Of a stretch of DNA of 64,000 bases, positions 24,641-45,714 are shown one piece after another (within the stretch, counting starts at the first letter, position 1; the number at the start of each line of letters is the position of its first letter). The notes below the pieces were generated by a model, which saw only the letters and a program-made list of their open reading frames with translations, ran no database searches and was not told the origin of the DNA. The translations under genes were made by a program, and so were the position numbers. This DNA is from Cololabis saira (lineage: Eukaryota; Chordata; Actinopteri; Beloniformes; Belonidae), in assembly GCF_033807715.1 (NCBI RefSeq), contig NC_084601.1, positions 13,553,690-13,617,689 of the forward strand, in the 5' to 3' direction.

Positions 24641-27329
24641 TTCCACTTAGTGCTTTCTAATGAGCCCGGCCGAGGAATCCATTGCTTCTATAAAAAAAAA
24701 AAAGTGTACCGGCATTTTATTTATTTGTCTTTGTCCATAATCACTCTTAGTCTGGCTTGTCCTCCAGGTGCCTAGGGAGAGGAAAATTGCTCTCACAATA
24801 CAGCCCCTGTGATCATTTGGGAACATGTAACCCTCCATCACAATAGGTGGCGATTCAAAGAGAGATTTCACCATCATTATTAATACACCTGTGATGATAT
24901 GTATAACATTATGGTTGTTTTACAGATTTAACAGTTTATTGATTCATTTTAAGGAAACAGATCATTTTTTGTGTGTCTTGTTTGCTATCTTATGTTGCAC
25001 ACTTTTGTTTTAAATTCACTAGAAGATCGATGAACAGAATGAGTCCTTTTTTATTAATACACTTTATTTATTTTAACTTTGCTTCAGATGACATTCTTAT
25101 TGCTTCAGTAAGAAAACAAATATATCACATGTGTGGGTGGCATAGCTGGCTGGCAGCTACTGATTACAGGTGCCTTATCCCGTAAGAGTTGTTTCTGATT
25201 ACATTCCCCACATGCCAGCGTGGACAAAGTTGATGGGTTAGAGGTAACTGGTTTTTTTTTTGTGTGGGAGGGGAAGTCGTCCTTGCAAAAGAACAAAACT
25301 GACTCCTCCATTTAATCACAGCCTTTAGTTTTTCAGGTAATTTAGCCTTCAATAAAAGATGTGCTGCTTTTTGGTGTCACTGTCATCTGTCTTAAATAGT
25401 GCAAAAGAACAGAAAAGGAGACTCTCACAAAATACTAATTTCTCTAAATGGAGACTTTTCTGCCTTTTATAATCCTTCCCCATTTCATGAGTCACTGGCT
25501 CCCCTCCTCCCCTGTCATTCTTGTTGGTGGTAAAATCCGTAAATAGACACCTAGCTGCCTCTGAGAGACCATGCAGCTGAATGATATAAAATTAAGTATT
25601 TTGATGCATGAAGATATACAAAGTAAAATGATATGTTGTGGGATAAGCAGAGGTTAGGAAAAGAAAAAATCCACCATAAAGATTTTTTTATGGATATACT
25701 CTTAATGTTGTATGGGATTTATTTAATTTTTTGTAATTTTTATCACTTATTCTATAATCTACTGAAAATATATATATAATGTGTATTTTTCTAAATAAAC
25801 CTGAAGGGTATGAAATGCATTTTTATTCACAGCAAGTCTAGCTCAAGAAAAAAAAACTAATGATAGAGGAGATTGTGTGGCGCACACTTAGTGAAGTGGA
25901 ACAGGGGGAACATTTTCTTTTCACTCTTCTTTTTTTCCTCAGCTTGCATCAGCGCATACCAAACATGGACTACATCCTTGTGCTTGCTGTTGCATAGCGC
26001 AGATGTGACATGGACACAACGCACCCTCCAGTGAAAACCGATTATCCATCAGATAGAAACAAAAATTATGTCCTTATGCTCAGCAGAAAAATGCAGGTCT
26101 CACGCCAGCCATTGTCTTACGGTGGAAGGTGGATGAGTGTCACATGCATGGACATCTGTCGTTTAGAAAAGATGCTGTTTGCAATGCTATGGATTTGAGA
26201 ATCTGAAATCTGACTATTCTAGTTTTGTGAGTGGCTCTAATGACGGCAGCATTGTCGGTCGGTAGGCTGCGTTTTGATCAAACCTAAAATATGTTAACTA
26301 CTAGCTGAATAGCTGTGATATTTGTGGTCCCCGGGGACAAATGATGATAATTTTGCTCATTCCCTGACTTTTATAATTGGGATCATGCAGTTGAACTATG
26401 GAATAAATGGTTTCCACTCGGAAACACTTAAAACAAGTCAGCTGATTCTGACATGTCCTTTTGTGCCACTGTCAGGTCAGAATATTCATTTGTTTAGTAC
26501 TGTTGTTTGTTGATGTTTTTTTTTTTAAGACAGCGAGACTGCTCAACTAAAGACACTTTATTACCCTCAGCTGTTTTATTTATTTTTTTTGTTTTGTGTA
26601 TTTTTAGAAAATCTTGGCACTGGCCTAGCATTTGGAAAATGAATTATTACATCAGTGGGAGCGGAAACACAGCTTAGAAACATGTTTTCTCTGAGTGTGT
26701 GTGTGTGTGAGAGGAAGCGTTTAACATCTTTCGTGTATAAAATAAGTCCAGTGCCCTAAAGAGGAAAGGCACATGTTGGCACACAAGCAATGTTGATTGA
26801 TACTGTGATGAAAAGCAAGAGTAACGAGTAACAGGAATAGAGAAATAGATGAATAAACCAAAATTATAGGGAGAATATTCTTTCTGTTTCAATAGAAATC
26901 CTAACTGCAAAGCCTCTTTGGTGTGTATTATTCTTTTCATTTTTTTTTTTTCTCAGTGCTTCAACCGTGAAGTCATCCAGGGTTCTGTGTGTGTGGGTGA
27001 TATTAGATTTGAAAGCCTGGGTTGAGAAGGTGCTTACTGCAGAGGTGCGTCTGGAGAGCTGGAGGAAAATGAGGGGGATAGATAGACTTGGACTTCTTTG
27101 AAGTGCTGAAGCCCAGAGGGTGTACATTTACTTTTAACCATGACCTTGGTGCCGTCCGCTGTGGTGTTTTTTTTTTGTTTTTTTTTAATAGAATATTTTT
27201 ATCAGGAAGATCCCAAAAATGAGAACCCGCGTGAGCATGGAAGAAACTTCCTTTTTAGGACTGCGTGTGTGCTAATGCAGTATTTCTTTCTTTTTTAGGT
27301 AGAGGTGACTCCCCTGCAGATGAGGGAAC

Positions 27330-37630
<10,301 letters not shown>

Positions 37631-39290
37631 ACCCTTTAACTCCTGACGGTATGGACCCTCGTCTGTGATTTTGTGACCCTGTACCTGTGACCTGGAACTC
37701 CAAGCCATGCCAACGACAGTGGACCACAAACACGTGATGAAGCGCTGTTTTTACCCCCACTCCATTTCAGACATCTTTGATTCTCTGTGCTGTAAACCCA
37801 TTCATTCAAGTGTCTGAGCAGCTCGGCGCCCCCTGCTGCAGCTTCCTCTCAGCCTGGTGGAGGAGTGGCATCAGGGATTGCTCGTCCAGCTTTACTGATT
37901 TTTTTTTTCGGAGAAGGTGAAGACAGAACTGTGCTCTATCGCAGAGCAGCCTGAATGAATGCACTTATAAAAATATCACTAAACTGGGAAAAGCATTTGG
38001 AAATTTAACTGGCATTTGTTGCCCTGCATGGCTTTTCCATTTATCCATCCTTACCTTGCCCAGGTGTGTCTGAGGGCAGGTGCACTGTGTGTGAGAAGTA
38101 CAGATATTTTTTTTTTTTTTAGAAAAAAGCTGCTGATTGATGCAATGAACAAGGAGTGATCTCTCCTAGTTGAAATAAGGGTTTCTACTACTTTTTTTTT
38201 ATTCATGTATTCCTTCCCACAGCAATAAATTCTATCATTGTTGGTATTTTCGATTGTTCAGACTGATTTTTGCCAATCTTCCCTCTGTCCTCACCACCAG
38301 ATCTATAAATGTGCTCCTTGCAGTCTAAATTCTTCCCGAAAATCAGTCACAGAATAATCAATGAGTATGAAAAGAACAAGGTCTATGTTTACAATCACAC
38401 AGTATTTTAGTCATGACGGAGAAGCAATATTTTCCTTCCCCTTGTTCCTCAAGCACCTTCCTTTTTAATTGCAGTGGATTTGCTGGCAAACATTTTAAAT
38501 CAAGCTTCTTGCAATTGATTGTTGGTTTACCTTTTTCTGAGGATGATGGATATGTTTGACTAAAGTATTGAATTTTGCACGTGGACGAAGAAATGAATTC
38601 TGTTTTCACCTGGTATTTTCTTATGAACTCAAAGTGCTTGATGCTGAAATTGTTGTATTTTTCTGAGAGAAGTATGTTTTGTTGCTCCACAAAGATTCCC
38701 TCTCGCCTTTTGTACGATGCTATTAAAATGTGGAACTATCTGAATCCACACACTCTTATTCAAGCTTGCTTACGTGCACAAAATAAGTAATTTGATACCA
38801 CTGAGTATTAACTCAATGACCGAAACTGTAACTGAATCTTTTTCTCTTTCAACAGTGAGAGTATCTTTAGAGCAACAAGGCATTTTTCTTGTCTTCTAAT
38901 CCACCCACCTTTCCATATGTCTGTAGTATTTAAGTGATGTGCTTCCCACTTACTCTTTATCGATTACATCGTCACCCAAGACTTGGCAATTGCAAATAAA
39001 GAAGTAAAACTTAAAACCATCTGCTACAATTGATGTCCTAAATTCACCGGTTCATGCTGCTCCACCTTGTGGAAAACTTGTATTCTCTTGTCTGTGTACT
39101 GTAGCTGAGTGTTTGTAGCTTGGTGGGATGATTTACCACTCGCGTTTCTTCGTATGTGGGTTTACAGTGACTGGGTAAGCTATTGTTGTACATCATACTG
39201 TTATACTAAAGTTGATTATATTGGCCTTTTTATGTCTGAAAATAACTCTCACTGCTACATCTGGGAATAAAGTGTTTCTATATTTGACTT
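37631..39290 (+). terminator. hycc1: hycc1 3' UTR with polyadenylation signals
   Basis: A long untranslated stretch after the stop, with AATAAA words near 38223, 38994 and 39266. The last is followed by a TTG/GT-rich segment (TTGACTTGTTCTTG), as expected of a cleavage region, and is the most likely end. No coding region is seen. Confidence 0.6.
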
Positions 39291-39827
39291 GTTCTTGTTT
39301 TTTATCCCCCCTCTCTTTCCCAGGGTACATCACCATCTAATTGTGGGAGACAGAAAAAAAAAATAAGTGTAATTCTCAAAGACCAATGTGTAAACATCTA
39401 TTTGAGAGTTAATAATTGTCCTACTGTACATTTATAATCTACTTAGATATTATATAGTGTGTATTATGTACTGTATCACAATGCATGGTTAGCACACTAG
39501 TATTAGTATATGCATTGATGTAAATTACATATGTGTATATATCTTTTTAATACTTATTATTCTTCAAGATTCTTGTGATTCATGATATTGATGTATCCAC
39601 TGTCTTCTGGACATTATCAGACACCTCTGTGTGAACTGCACGTTCATAATTGGCTTTTTTCCCCCCACTGTGTGAACAAATAAAGTGCGGCAGGTGTATC
39701 ATTTCTAGAAATTATGCCTGTATCATCACAACTGTTAAGATTACATTATGAAAACTTGCGAATTTTCGAATATTCCGCAACTTGTATTCCAACTATTTCA
39801 CTTTCTGGAATACAGTAAGTGCGTATA

Positions 39828-40010
39828 AAGGCTGATTTATGGTTCCGCGTTACACCAACGCAGAGTCTACGCCGTACCCTTACGCCGTAGGCTCTGCGTT
39901 GGTGTAAAGCCTGAATTATGGTTCTGCGTTAAATCGACGCAGAGCCTACGCCGTATGTTACGCGGCGACGCGCACCGTATCAGGAAACAAACACCAAACT
40001 TGTATTAATT
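39828..40010. repeat. Palindromic Harbinger-like MITE
   Basis: GC-rich DNA with repeated GCAGAGCCTACGCCGTA words and a near-perfect hairpin at 39850-39906 (TTACACCAACGCAGAG against CTCTGCGTTGGTGTAA). The motif set (ACGCAGAGCCTACGCCGTA, TTACGC) is typical of PIF/Harbinger-derived fish MITEs; the superfamily call is from memory. It ends about 130 bp upstream of the promoter of the intronless coiled-coil gene. Confidence 0.6.
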
Positions 40011-40138
40011 TACAGCGCAGTCTTGCCACATCCAATATGGCGGCGTCGTTGACGTACGGCTCAGCGTCATGGATGTGTGCTCAGCGTTCGATGCGGATCA
40101 TTGTAGAATGTTAAACTTCAGAGAATAATGACGCGTGA

Positions 40139-40165
40139 TGACGTCATCGCACCATCGCATAAATA
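40139..40165 (+). promoter_or_regulatory. CRE plus TATA-like core promoter
   Basis: A perfect palindromic CRE (TGACGTCA, 40139-40146) lies 11 bp upstream of a TATA-like CATAAATA (40158-40165). A start site near 40190 would leave a 5' UTR of about 70 nt with no upstream ATG before the coding start at 40259. Confidence 0.5.
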
Positions 40166-40258
40166 CGGCGGATCTCCGCGTTCAGAATCATTCCTTTGAA
40201 GAAACAGCTAGTGACACACCACTGCGAGACGAAGTAACGTATTAACTTGCCTACAGAA

Positions 40259-43200
40259 ATGCCTTCCAGACTAAATCTGAAAAAACAGGTGTCATTTAAG
40301 ACCCCACTTGAAGAGATTATATACTTCACCTCTGATGATCCCGTTGAAGTTCAAAGAGAGAATCGGAGGTGCAATCCACCAAATGAAAGAGAACAAAATT
40401 ATTTGCAGAAAGAAGAAAAACTGGACTTGAATGTAGATTTAAATCTGGACCTAGAAATTCATGAAAGGGAACTAATTCAAATGGAAATGGAGCAAAAAAA
40501 CAAGAAAAAAATGAAGTCAAAGAAAAGGAGGCTTCAGCAAGAAGGAAAAACTATAGAGGGAGATAAGAAATCAATAAAAGAGGGCTGGAAAGAATTGGAA
40601 ATAGAAACAACAAAAGTCTTAGATATGAAAACAGAACTGGAGGAAGACCGTGAAGAACTAGAGATAGAGATAAAGAAGCTGCAGCAGCAATCCACTGACT
40701 TGGAGGAAAAACATAAATTACTTGAAGAGACAAAAAGAGATATTGAACAAATGAAACGAGAGAATGACCAAGAGAAAATCGAGTTGATGGAGCAGAAAAA
40801 AAGATTGGACCTCAACGAGACGAAAATTAAAACGGATAAAGGTCTCCAAGAACTACAGACAGAGAAGGAAAAGCTGCTGCAGCAGATCTTCAACTTGGAG
40901 GAAGAAAAAAATAAGATAATAGAAACATCAGAAAGAGATATGGAAGAAACTAAACGGGAGAATGAGAAGGAGAGAACTGCTTTGATGGAGCAGAAAAAAA
41001 AGTTGGACCTCGAGAAATATGAACTTGTGAAATCAAAAAGAGAACATCAGAGAGAAATAAAAATGCTGCAATCAGTAAAGTCCAACTTGGACGTGCAAAG
41101 GGAAGACCTGGAATCCAGTTTCCAAGAATTGGATCTGGAGAAAAGTGAGTTGGAATTTATTGAGGGAGAAATTCAAGACAATTATAAAAAAACTAAGTCA
41201 CAGAAAAAGAAGCTGCAGCGGCAGGTCATGGGTTTAGAAGCACAAAAGAAAGAACTGAAAGATGGCTTTAAACAACTGGAACTAGAACAAAAACAATTAT
41301 GTGACATTAAAGAGAAACTGCAGGAAGAGCGTGAAGAACTAGAAGAGGAAAAGAAACAATCTCAAGAGGTGAATAAAACTATTGAAATTGAGAAAGCTTT
41401 CATGCAGGAAATTAGTAAGGAACTAAGAATTAAAAAAAAGAGTCTGCAAAAACAGGTAAAAGAAATTGAGAAGGACAAGAAACAACTGGAGAAGCAAAAG
41501 AAGAAATTGCAATTGGAGAAAAGAGAAATCAACGAGACGAAAATTGAAACGGATAAAGGTCTCCAAGAACTACAGACAGAAAAGGAAAAGCTGTTGCAGC
41601 AGATCAGGTCACAGAAAAAGAAGCTGTGGCAGCAGGTCATGGGTTTTAGGGCAGAAGAGAAAGAACTGAAAGATGGCTTGAAACAACTGAAACTAGAACA
41701 AAAACAATTATGTGACATTAAAGAGAAACTGCAGGAAGAGCGTGAAGAACTAGACGAGGAAAAGAAACAATTTCAAAAGGTGAATAAAACAATTGAAATG
41801 GATAAAGCTCTCATGCAGCAATCTAAAGTAAAAGAAGAGGAAATTAATAAGGAATTAAGAGTTAAAAACAAGAGTCTGCGACAAAAGGTAAAAGAAATGG
41901 AGAATGACAAGAAACAACTGGACTTGGATCTAGATTTAAATCTGGACCTAGAAATTCAAGAAAGGGAACTAATTCAAATGGAAATGGAGATAAAGAAGAG
42001 AAAACTGAAGTTAAAGAAAAAGAGGCTTCAGCAAGAAGGAAAAACTATAGAGGGAGAGAAGAAATCAATAAAAGAGGGCTGGAAAGAATTGGAAATAGAA
42101 GTAAAACAAGTCTTAGATATGAAAACAGAACTGGAGGAAGACTCTGAAGAACTAGAGGGAAAGATAAAGAAGCTGCAGCCGGAATTCACTGACTTGGAGG
42201 AAAAACATAAATTACTTGAAGAAACAAAAAGAGATATTGAACAAAGGAAACGAGAGAATGACCAAGAGAAAATCGATTTGATGGAGCAGAAAAAAATATT
42301 GGACCTTGAGAAAGATGAACTTGTGAAATCAAAAAGAGAACATCAGAGAGAAATAAAAATGCTGCAATCAACAAAGTCCAACTTGGACGTGCAAAGGGAA
42401 TACCTGGAATCCAGTTTCCAAGAATTGGATCTGGAGAAAAGTGAGTTGGACTTTATTGAGGGAGAAATTCAAGAAAATTATAAAAAAACTAAGTCACAGA
42501 AAAAGAAGCTGCAGCGGCAGGTCATGGGTTTAGAAGCACAAGAGAAAGAACTGAAAGATGGCTTTAAACAACTGGAACTAGAACAAAAACAATTATGTGA
42601 CGTTAAAGAGAAACTGCAGGAAGAGCGTGAAGAACTAGACGAGGAAAAGAAACAATTTCAAGAGGTGAATAAAACTATTGAAATGGAGAAAGCTCTCATG
42701 CAGCAATCTAAAGTAAAAGAAGAGGAAATTAATAAGGAACTAACAGTTAAAAACAAGAGTCTGCAGCAACAGTTAAAAGAAATGGAGAATGACAAGAAAC
42801 ACCTGGAGGAGCAAAAGGAAAAATTGCAATTGGAGAAAAGAGAAATCAACGAGATGAAAATTAAAACAGATAAAGGTCTCCAAGAACTACAGACAGAGAA
42901 GGAAGAGCTGCTGCAGCAGATCTTCAACTTGGAGGAAGAAAAAAATAAGATAATAGAAACATCAGAAAGAGATATGGAAGAAACTAAACGGGAGAATGAG
43001 AAGGAGAGAACTGCTTTGATGGAGCAGAAAAAAAGATTGGACCTTGAGAAAGATGAACTTGTGAAATCAAAAAGAGAACATCAGAGAGAAATAGAAATGC
43101 TGCAATCATCAAAGTCCAACTTGGACGTGCAAAGGGAAGACCTGGAATTCAGTTTCCAAGAATTGGATCTGGAGAAAAGTGAGTTGGACTTTATTGAGGG

Positions 43201-45412
43201 AGAAATTCAAGAAAATTATAAAAAAACTAAGTCACAGAAAAAGAAGCTGCGGCGGCAGGTCATGGGTTTAGAAGCACAAGAGAAAGAACTGAAAGATGGC
43301 TTTAAAAAACTGGACCTGGAACAAAAACAATTATGTGACGTTAAAGAGAAACTGCAGGAAGAGCGTGAAGAACTAGACGAGGAAAAGAAAATATTTCAAG
43401 AGGTGAATAAAACCATTGAAATGGAGAAAGCTCTCATGCAGCAATCTAAAGTAAAGGAAGAGGAAATTAATAAGGAATTAAGAGTTAAAAACAAGAGTCT
43501 GCAGCAACAGTTAAAAGAAATGGAGAATGACAAGAAACACCTGGAGGAGCAAAAGGAAAAATTGCAATTGGAGAAAAGAGAACTCAACGAGATGAAAATT
43601 AAAACAGATAAAGGTCTCCAAGAACTACAGACAGAGAAGGAAGAGCTGCTGCAGCAGATCTTCAACTTGGAGGAAGAAAAAAATAAGATAATAGAAACAT
43701 CAGAAAGAGATATGGAAGAAACTAAACGGGCGAATGAGAAGGAGAGAACTGCTTTGATGGAGCAGCAGACAAGATTGGACCTCGAGAAAGATGAACTGGT
43801 CAAATCAAATAAAAAACATCAGAGAGAAATAGAAAGGCAAACAGAACAGAAAATCAGTGAGATGAAGATTAAAATGGAGGAATGTCTTCAAGAATTCGAG
43901 AGAGAGAAGACAGAGATGCTGCAGCAGATCTTCAATTTAGAGAAGAAAATTAAACAACTTGAAGAAGAAAACAAAACCTTGGAGATGGAGAAATCTCTAA
44001 GAGAACAATCAGATCTAAAATTGGAGAAATTAACGAAACAATTAACATTAGTAAAGAATAAACTGCCGCCACAGATGAAAAAACTGAGGGATGAGAGGAA
44101 ACAACTAGAAAAAGACACGGAGACATTGGAACAGGAGAAAAGACAAATGAATGAGATTAAGATTGAAATGAAGGAAGCCCTTCAAAACCTCGAGTCGAAG
44201 GGGGAAATGCTGCTGCAGCAGCAAGGACAATTGGAGGAACACATGAAAAATTTTACATTAATAAAGAATAGTCTGGATGATGACAGGAAACAACTGGAAG
44301 AGGAGAAAGAGAAACTGCAGCTGGAGAAAAGAGAAATCAGTGAGACAAAACTAAAAAATGAGAAAACTCTTCGAGCATTTCAAACAGAGAAGGAAATGCT
44401 GCTGCAGAAATCCTTACAATTAAAAGAAGAACAAAATCTCCTGGAAGAAGAGAAGAAAACCTTGGAGATTGAGAAATCTCTAAGAGAACAATCAATTCTA
44501 AAATTAGAGGAATTAACGAAACAATTAACATTAGTAAAGAATAGACTGCCGCCACAGATGAAAAAACTGAGGGATGACAGGAAACAACTAGAAAAAGACA
44601 CAGAGGTATTGGAACAGGAGAAAAGACAAAATAATGAGATGAAGATTGAAATGAAGGAAGCCCTTCAAGACCTCCAGTCGAAGGAGGAAATGCTGCTGCA
44701 GCAGCAAGGACAATTGGAGGAAGACATGAAAAATTTTACATTAATAAAGAATAGTCTGGATGATGACAGGAAACAACTGGAAGAGGAGAAAGAGAAACTG
44801 CAGCTGGAGAAAAGAGAAATCAGTGAGACAAAAATTAAAAATGAGAAAACTCTTCAAGCACTTCAAACAGAGAAGGAAATGCTGCTACAGAAATCCTTAC
44901 AATTAAAAGAAGAACAAAATCTCCTGGAAGAAGAGAAGAAAACCTTGGAGATGCAGAAATCTCTAAGAGAACAATCAAATCTCAAATTGGAGGAATTCCC
45001 GAAACAATTAAAATTAATAAAGAAAAGTCTGAAGCCAGAGATGAAAAAACTGAGGGATGACAGGGAACAATTGGAAAATGAGATGGAGACGTTAGAACAA
45101 GAGGAAAGACAAATGAACGAGGTACAGATTGAAACGATGGAAGCCCTTCAATCTCTCCAGATGAAGAAGGAAACGCTGCTGCAGCAGTTCAACCATCAAA
45201 AAGCAGCTTTGGAAGAGAAGAAGCTGCAAGTTCGGAACGAGATGGATGAATGGCTGGAGAGGAAGCTTGACTTGAAGAAGGGGAAAAATCTGATCAGTGA
45301 AATTAACGAATGCTTGGAGAACAAACAAAGAGAACTCCAAGAGCTTCCTGCAAAGAAGAAAAAGAGGGGATTCTTCTCAAGGATGTTCAAGAGAAGAGTA
45401 TCAGACCAGTAG
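40259..45412 (+). CDS. Giant intronless coiled-coil protein, 1717 residues, internally repeated
   Basis: A single uninterrupted frame from the first ATG (40259) to TAG encodes 1717 residues. I do not recognise the gene; it superficially resembles golgins or trichohyalin because of Glu/Lys/Gln/Leu heptads. Residues 1-60 are not repetitive and contain KKQVSFKTPLEEIIYF (8-23), where KQVSF fits the RVxF docking motif of PP1. Then comes LDLNVDLNLDLEI, followed by about 1600 residues of nearly continuous coiled coil. These are built from modules repeated at 1494, 738 and 483 bp. Each large module carries QLCDIKEKLQEEREEL with one cysteine. The C-terminus AKKKKRGFFSRMFKRR is basic and aromatic, suited to binding membrane or nucleic acid. 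There is no signal peptide or transmembrane segment. A CRE/TATA promoter lies upstream and an AATAAA (48146) downstream beyond a LINE. It sits between hycc1 and tomm7, where human has no such gene. An open frame this long is strong evidence of coding. Confidence 0.82.
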   Translation: MPSRLNLKKQVSFKTPLEEIIYFTSDDPVEVQRENRRCNPPNEREQNYLQKEEKLDLNVDLNLDLEIHERELIQMEMEQKNKKKMKSKKRRLQQEGKTIEGDKKSIKEGWKELEIETTKVLDMKTELEEDREELEIEIKKLQQQSTDLEEKHKLLEETKRDIEQMKRENDQEKIELMEQKKRLDLNETKIKTDKGLQELQTEKEKLLQQIFNLEEEKNKIIETSERDMEETKRENEKERTALMEQKKKLDLEKYELVKSKREHQREIKMLQSVKSNLDVQREDLESSFQELDLEKSELEFIEGEIQDNYKKTKSQKKKLQRQVMGLEAQKKELKDGFKQLELEQKQLCDIKEKLQEEREELEEEKKQSQEVNKTIEIEKAFMQEISKELRIKKKSLQKQVKEIEKDKKQLEKQKKKLQLEKREINETKIETDKGLQELQTEKEKLLQQIRSQKKKLWQQVMGFRAEEKELKDGLKQLKLEQKQLCDIKEKLQEEREELDEEKKQFQKVNKTIEMDKALMQQSKVKEEEINKELRVKNKSLRQKVKEMENDKKQLDLDLDLNLDLEIQERELIQMEMEIKKRKLKLKKKRLQQEGKTIEGEKKSIKEGWKELEIEVKQVLDMKTELEEDSEELEGKIKKLQPEFTDLEEKHKLLEETKRDIEQRKRENDQEKIDLMEQKKILDLEKDELVKSKREHQREIKMLQSTKSNLDVQREYLESSFQELDLEKSELDFIEGEIQENYKKTKSQKKKLQRQVMGLEAQEKELKDGFKQLELEQKQLCDVKEKLQEEREELDEEKKQFQEVNKTIEMEKALMQQSKVKEEEINKELTVKNKSLQQQLKEMENDKKHLEEQKEKLQLEKREINEMKIKTDKGLQELQTEKEELLQQIFNLEEEKNKIIETSERDMEETKRENEKERTALMEQKKRLDLEKDELVKSKREHQREIEMLQSSKSNLDVQREDLEFSFQELDLEKSELDFIEGEIQENYKKTKSQKKKLRRQVMGLEAQEKELKDGFKKLDLEQKQLCDVKEKLQEEREELDEEKKIFQEVNKTIEMEKALMQQSKVKEEEINKELRVKNKSLQQQLKEMENDKKHLEEQKEKLQLEKRELNEMKIKTDKGLQELQTEKEELLQQIFNLEEEKNKIIETSERDMEETKRANEKERTALMEQQTRLDLEKDELVKSNKKHQREIERQTEQKISEMKIKMEECLQEFEREKTEMLQQIFNLEKKIKQLEEENKTLEMEKSLREQSDLKLEKLTKQLTLVKNKLPPQMKKLRDERKQLEKDTETLEQEKRQMNEIKIEMKEALQNLESKGEMLLQQQGQLEEHMKNFTLIKNSLDDDRKQLEEEKEKLQLEKREISETKLKNEKTLRAFQTEKEMLLQKSLQLKEEQNLLEEEKKTLEIEKSLREQSILKLEELTKQLTLVKNRLPPQMKKLRDDRKQLEKDTEVLEQEKRQNNEMKIEMKEALQDLQSKEEMLLQQQGQLEEDMKNFTLIKNSLDDDRKQLEEEKEKLQLEKREISETKIKNEKTLQALQTEKEMLLQKSLQLKEEQNLLEEEKKTLEMQKSLREQSNLKLEEFPKQLKLIKKSLKPEMKKLRDDREQLENEMETLEQEERQMNEVQIETMEALQSLQMKKETLLQQFNHQKAALEEKKLQVRNEMDEWLERKLDLKKGKNLISEINECLENKQRELQELPAKKKKRGFFSRMFKRRVSDQ
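40531..43860 (+). repeat. Large tandem modules within the coiled-coil gene (1494 and 738 bp)
   Basis: The segment starting GCTTCAGCAAGAAGG at 40531 recurs at 42025 (offset 1494 bp, 498 codons). The segment GGAGAAATTCAAGA occurs at 42461 and 43199 (738 bp, 246 codons), with an earlier relative at 41165 (1296 bp before 42461). All offsets are multiples of three. Copies are close to identical over long stretches, implying recent in-frame duplication or gene conversion. Confidence 0.85.
43970..45150 (+). repeat. 483-bp tandem modules, about 2.5 copies, in the coiled-coil gene
   Basis: The word ACAGGAGAAAAGACAAA at 44131 recurs at 44614 and, diverged, at about 45097, with both offsets 483 bp (161 codons). 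Each unit contains LTKQLTLVKN, PPQMKKLRD, KQLEKDTE, MKEALQ, LLQQQGQLEE, FTLIKNSLDDDRKQLEEEKE and QLKEEQNLLEEEKKTLE. The third copy is the most diverged, so the array grew from that side. Confidence 0.85.
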
Positions 45413-45504
45413 TTCTCCTCTTTTTTCTAACATCTATTCACCCCCCACCTCCACCCACCTACAACTAAACCCCGCACCACCATAAACAACAATAATAACA
45501 AAAA

Positions 45505-45680
45505 CAGGGGCAGCATGGAGGTTTCAGAGATCAGCGCTGCAGCCCCACAGAAGCACGTCCACCTGTGGCTCTGATTCTGTGTGGACTCAGGTGTTCTCCC
45601 CATGTTGCGTGGGTTTCCTCCGGGACGCTCCGGTTTCCCCCCACATCCCCAAAAAAACACCAACTATTTAGGTTAATTGG
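45505..45680 (-). repeat. Dispersed SINE-like repeat fragment
   Basis: On the minus strand it matches the repeat seen plus-strand at about 51740-51890 (GGTTAATTGG complement, GGAGGAAACCCACGC, GGGGAGAACA, AACTCCACAC-type words). It lies in the presumed 3' UTR of the coiled-coil gene. Confidence 0.6.
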
Positions 45681-45714
45681 AAAATCTAAATTCACTTTAA
45701 TAACTTATAAACCA

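Larger units (their letters stand above)
18031..27298 (+). other. hycc1: First intron of hycc1 (about 9.3 kb)
   Basis: The intron contains an L2-like LINE tail (18520-19315), a (GTA)n run near 20252-20280, and a rearranged APE-type LINE (23550-24640). A splice-flanked minus-strand open stretch (about 20960-21139) also occurs, which I could not identify. The rest is AT-rich without recognised features. Confidence 0.55.

Noticed and set aside
43396..43803. Serine-rich minus-strand frames inside the coiled-coil gene
   Set aside because: They are the antisense shadow of Glu/Lys-rich codons and recur at each module.
40259..45412. Assignment as a named golgin, cingulin or trichohyalin
   Set aside because: Resemblance is only heptad composition. 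No family-specific domain such as GRIP, head or EF-hand motif is present.
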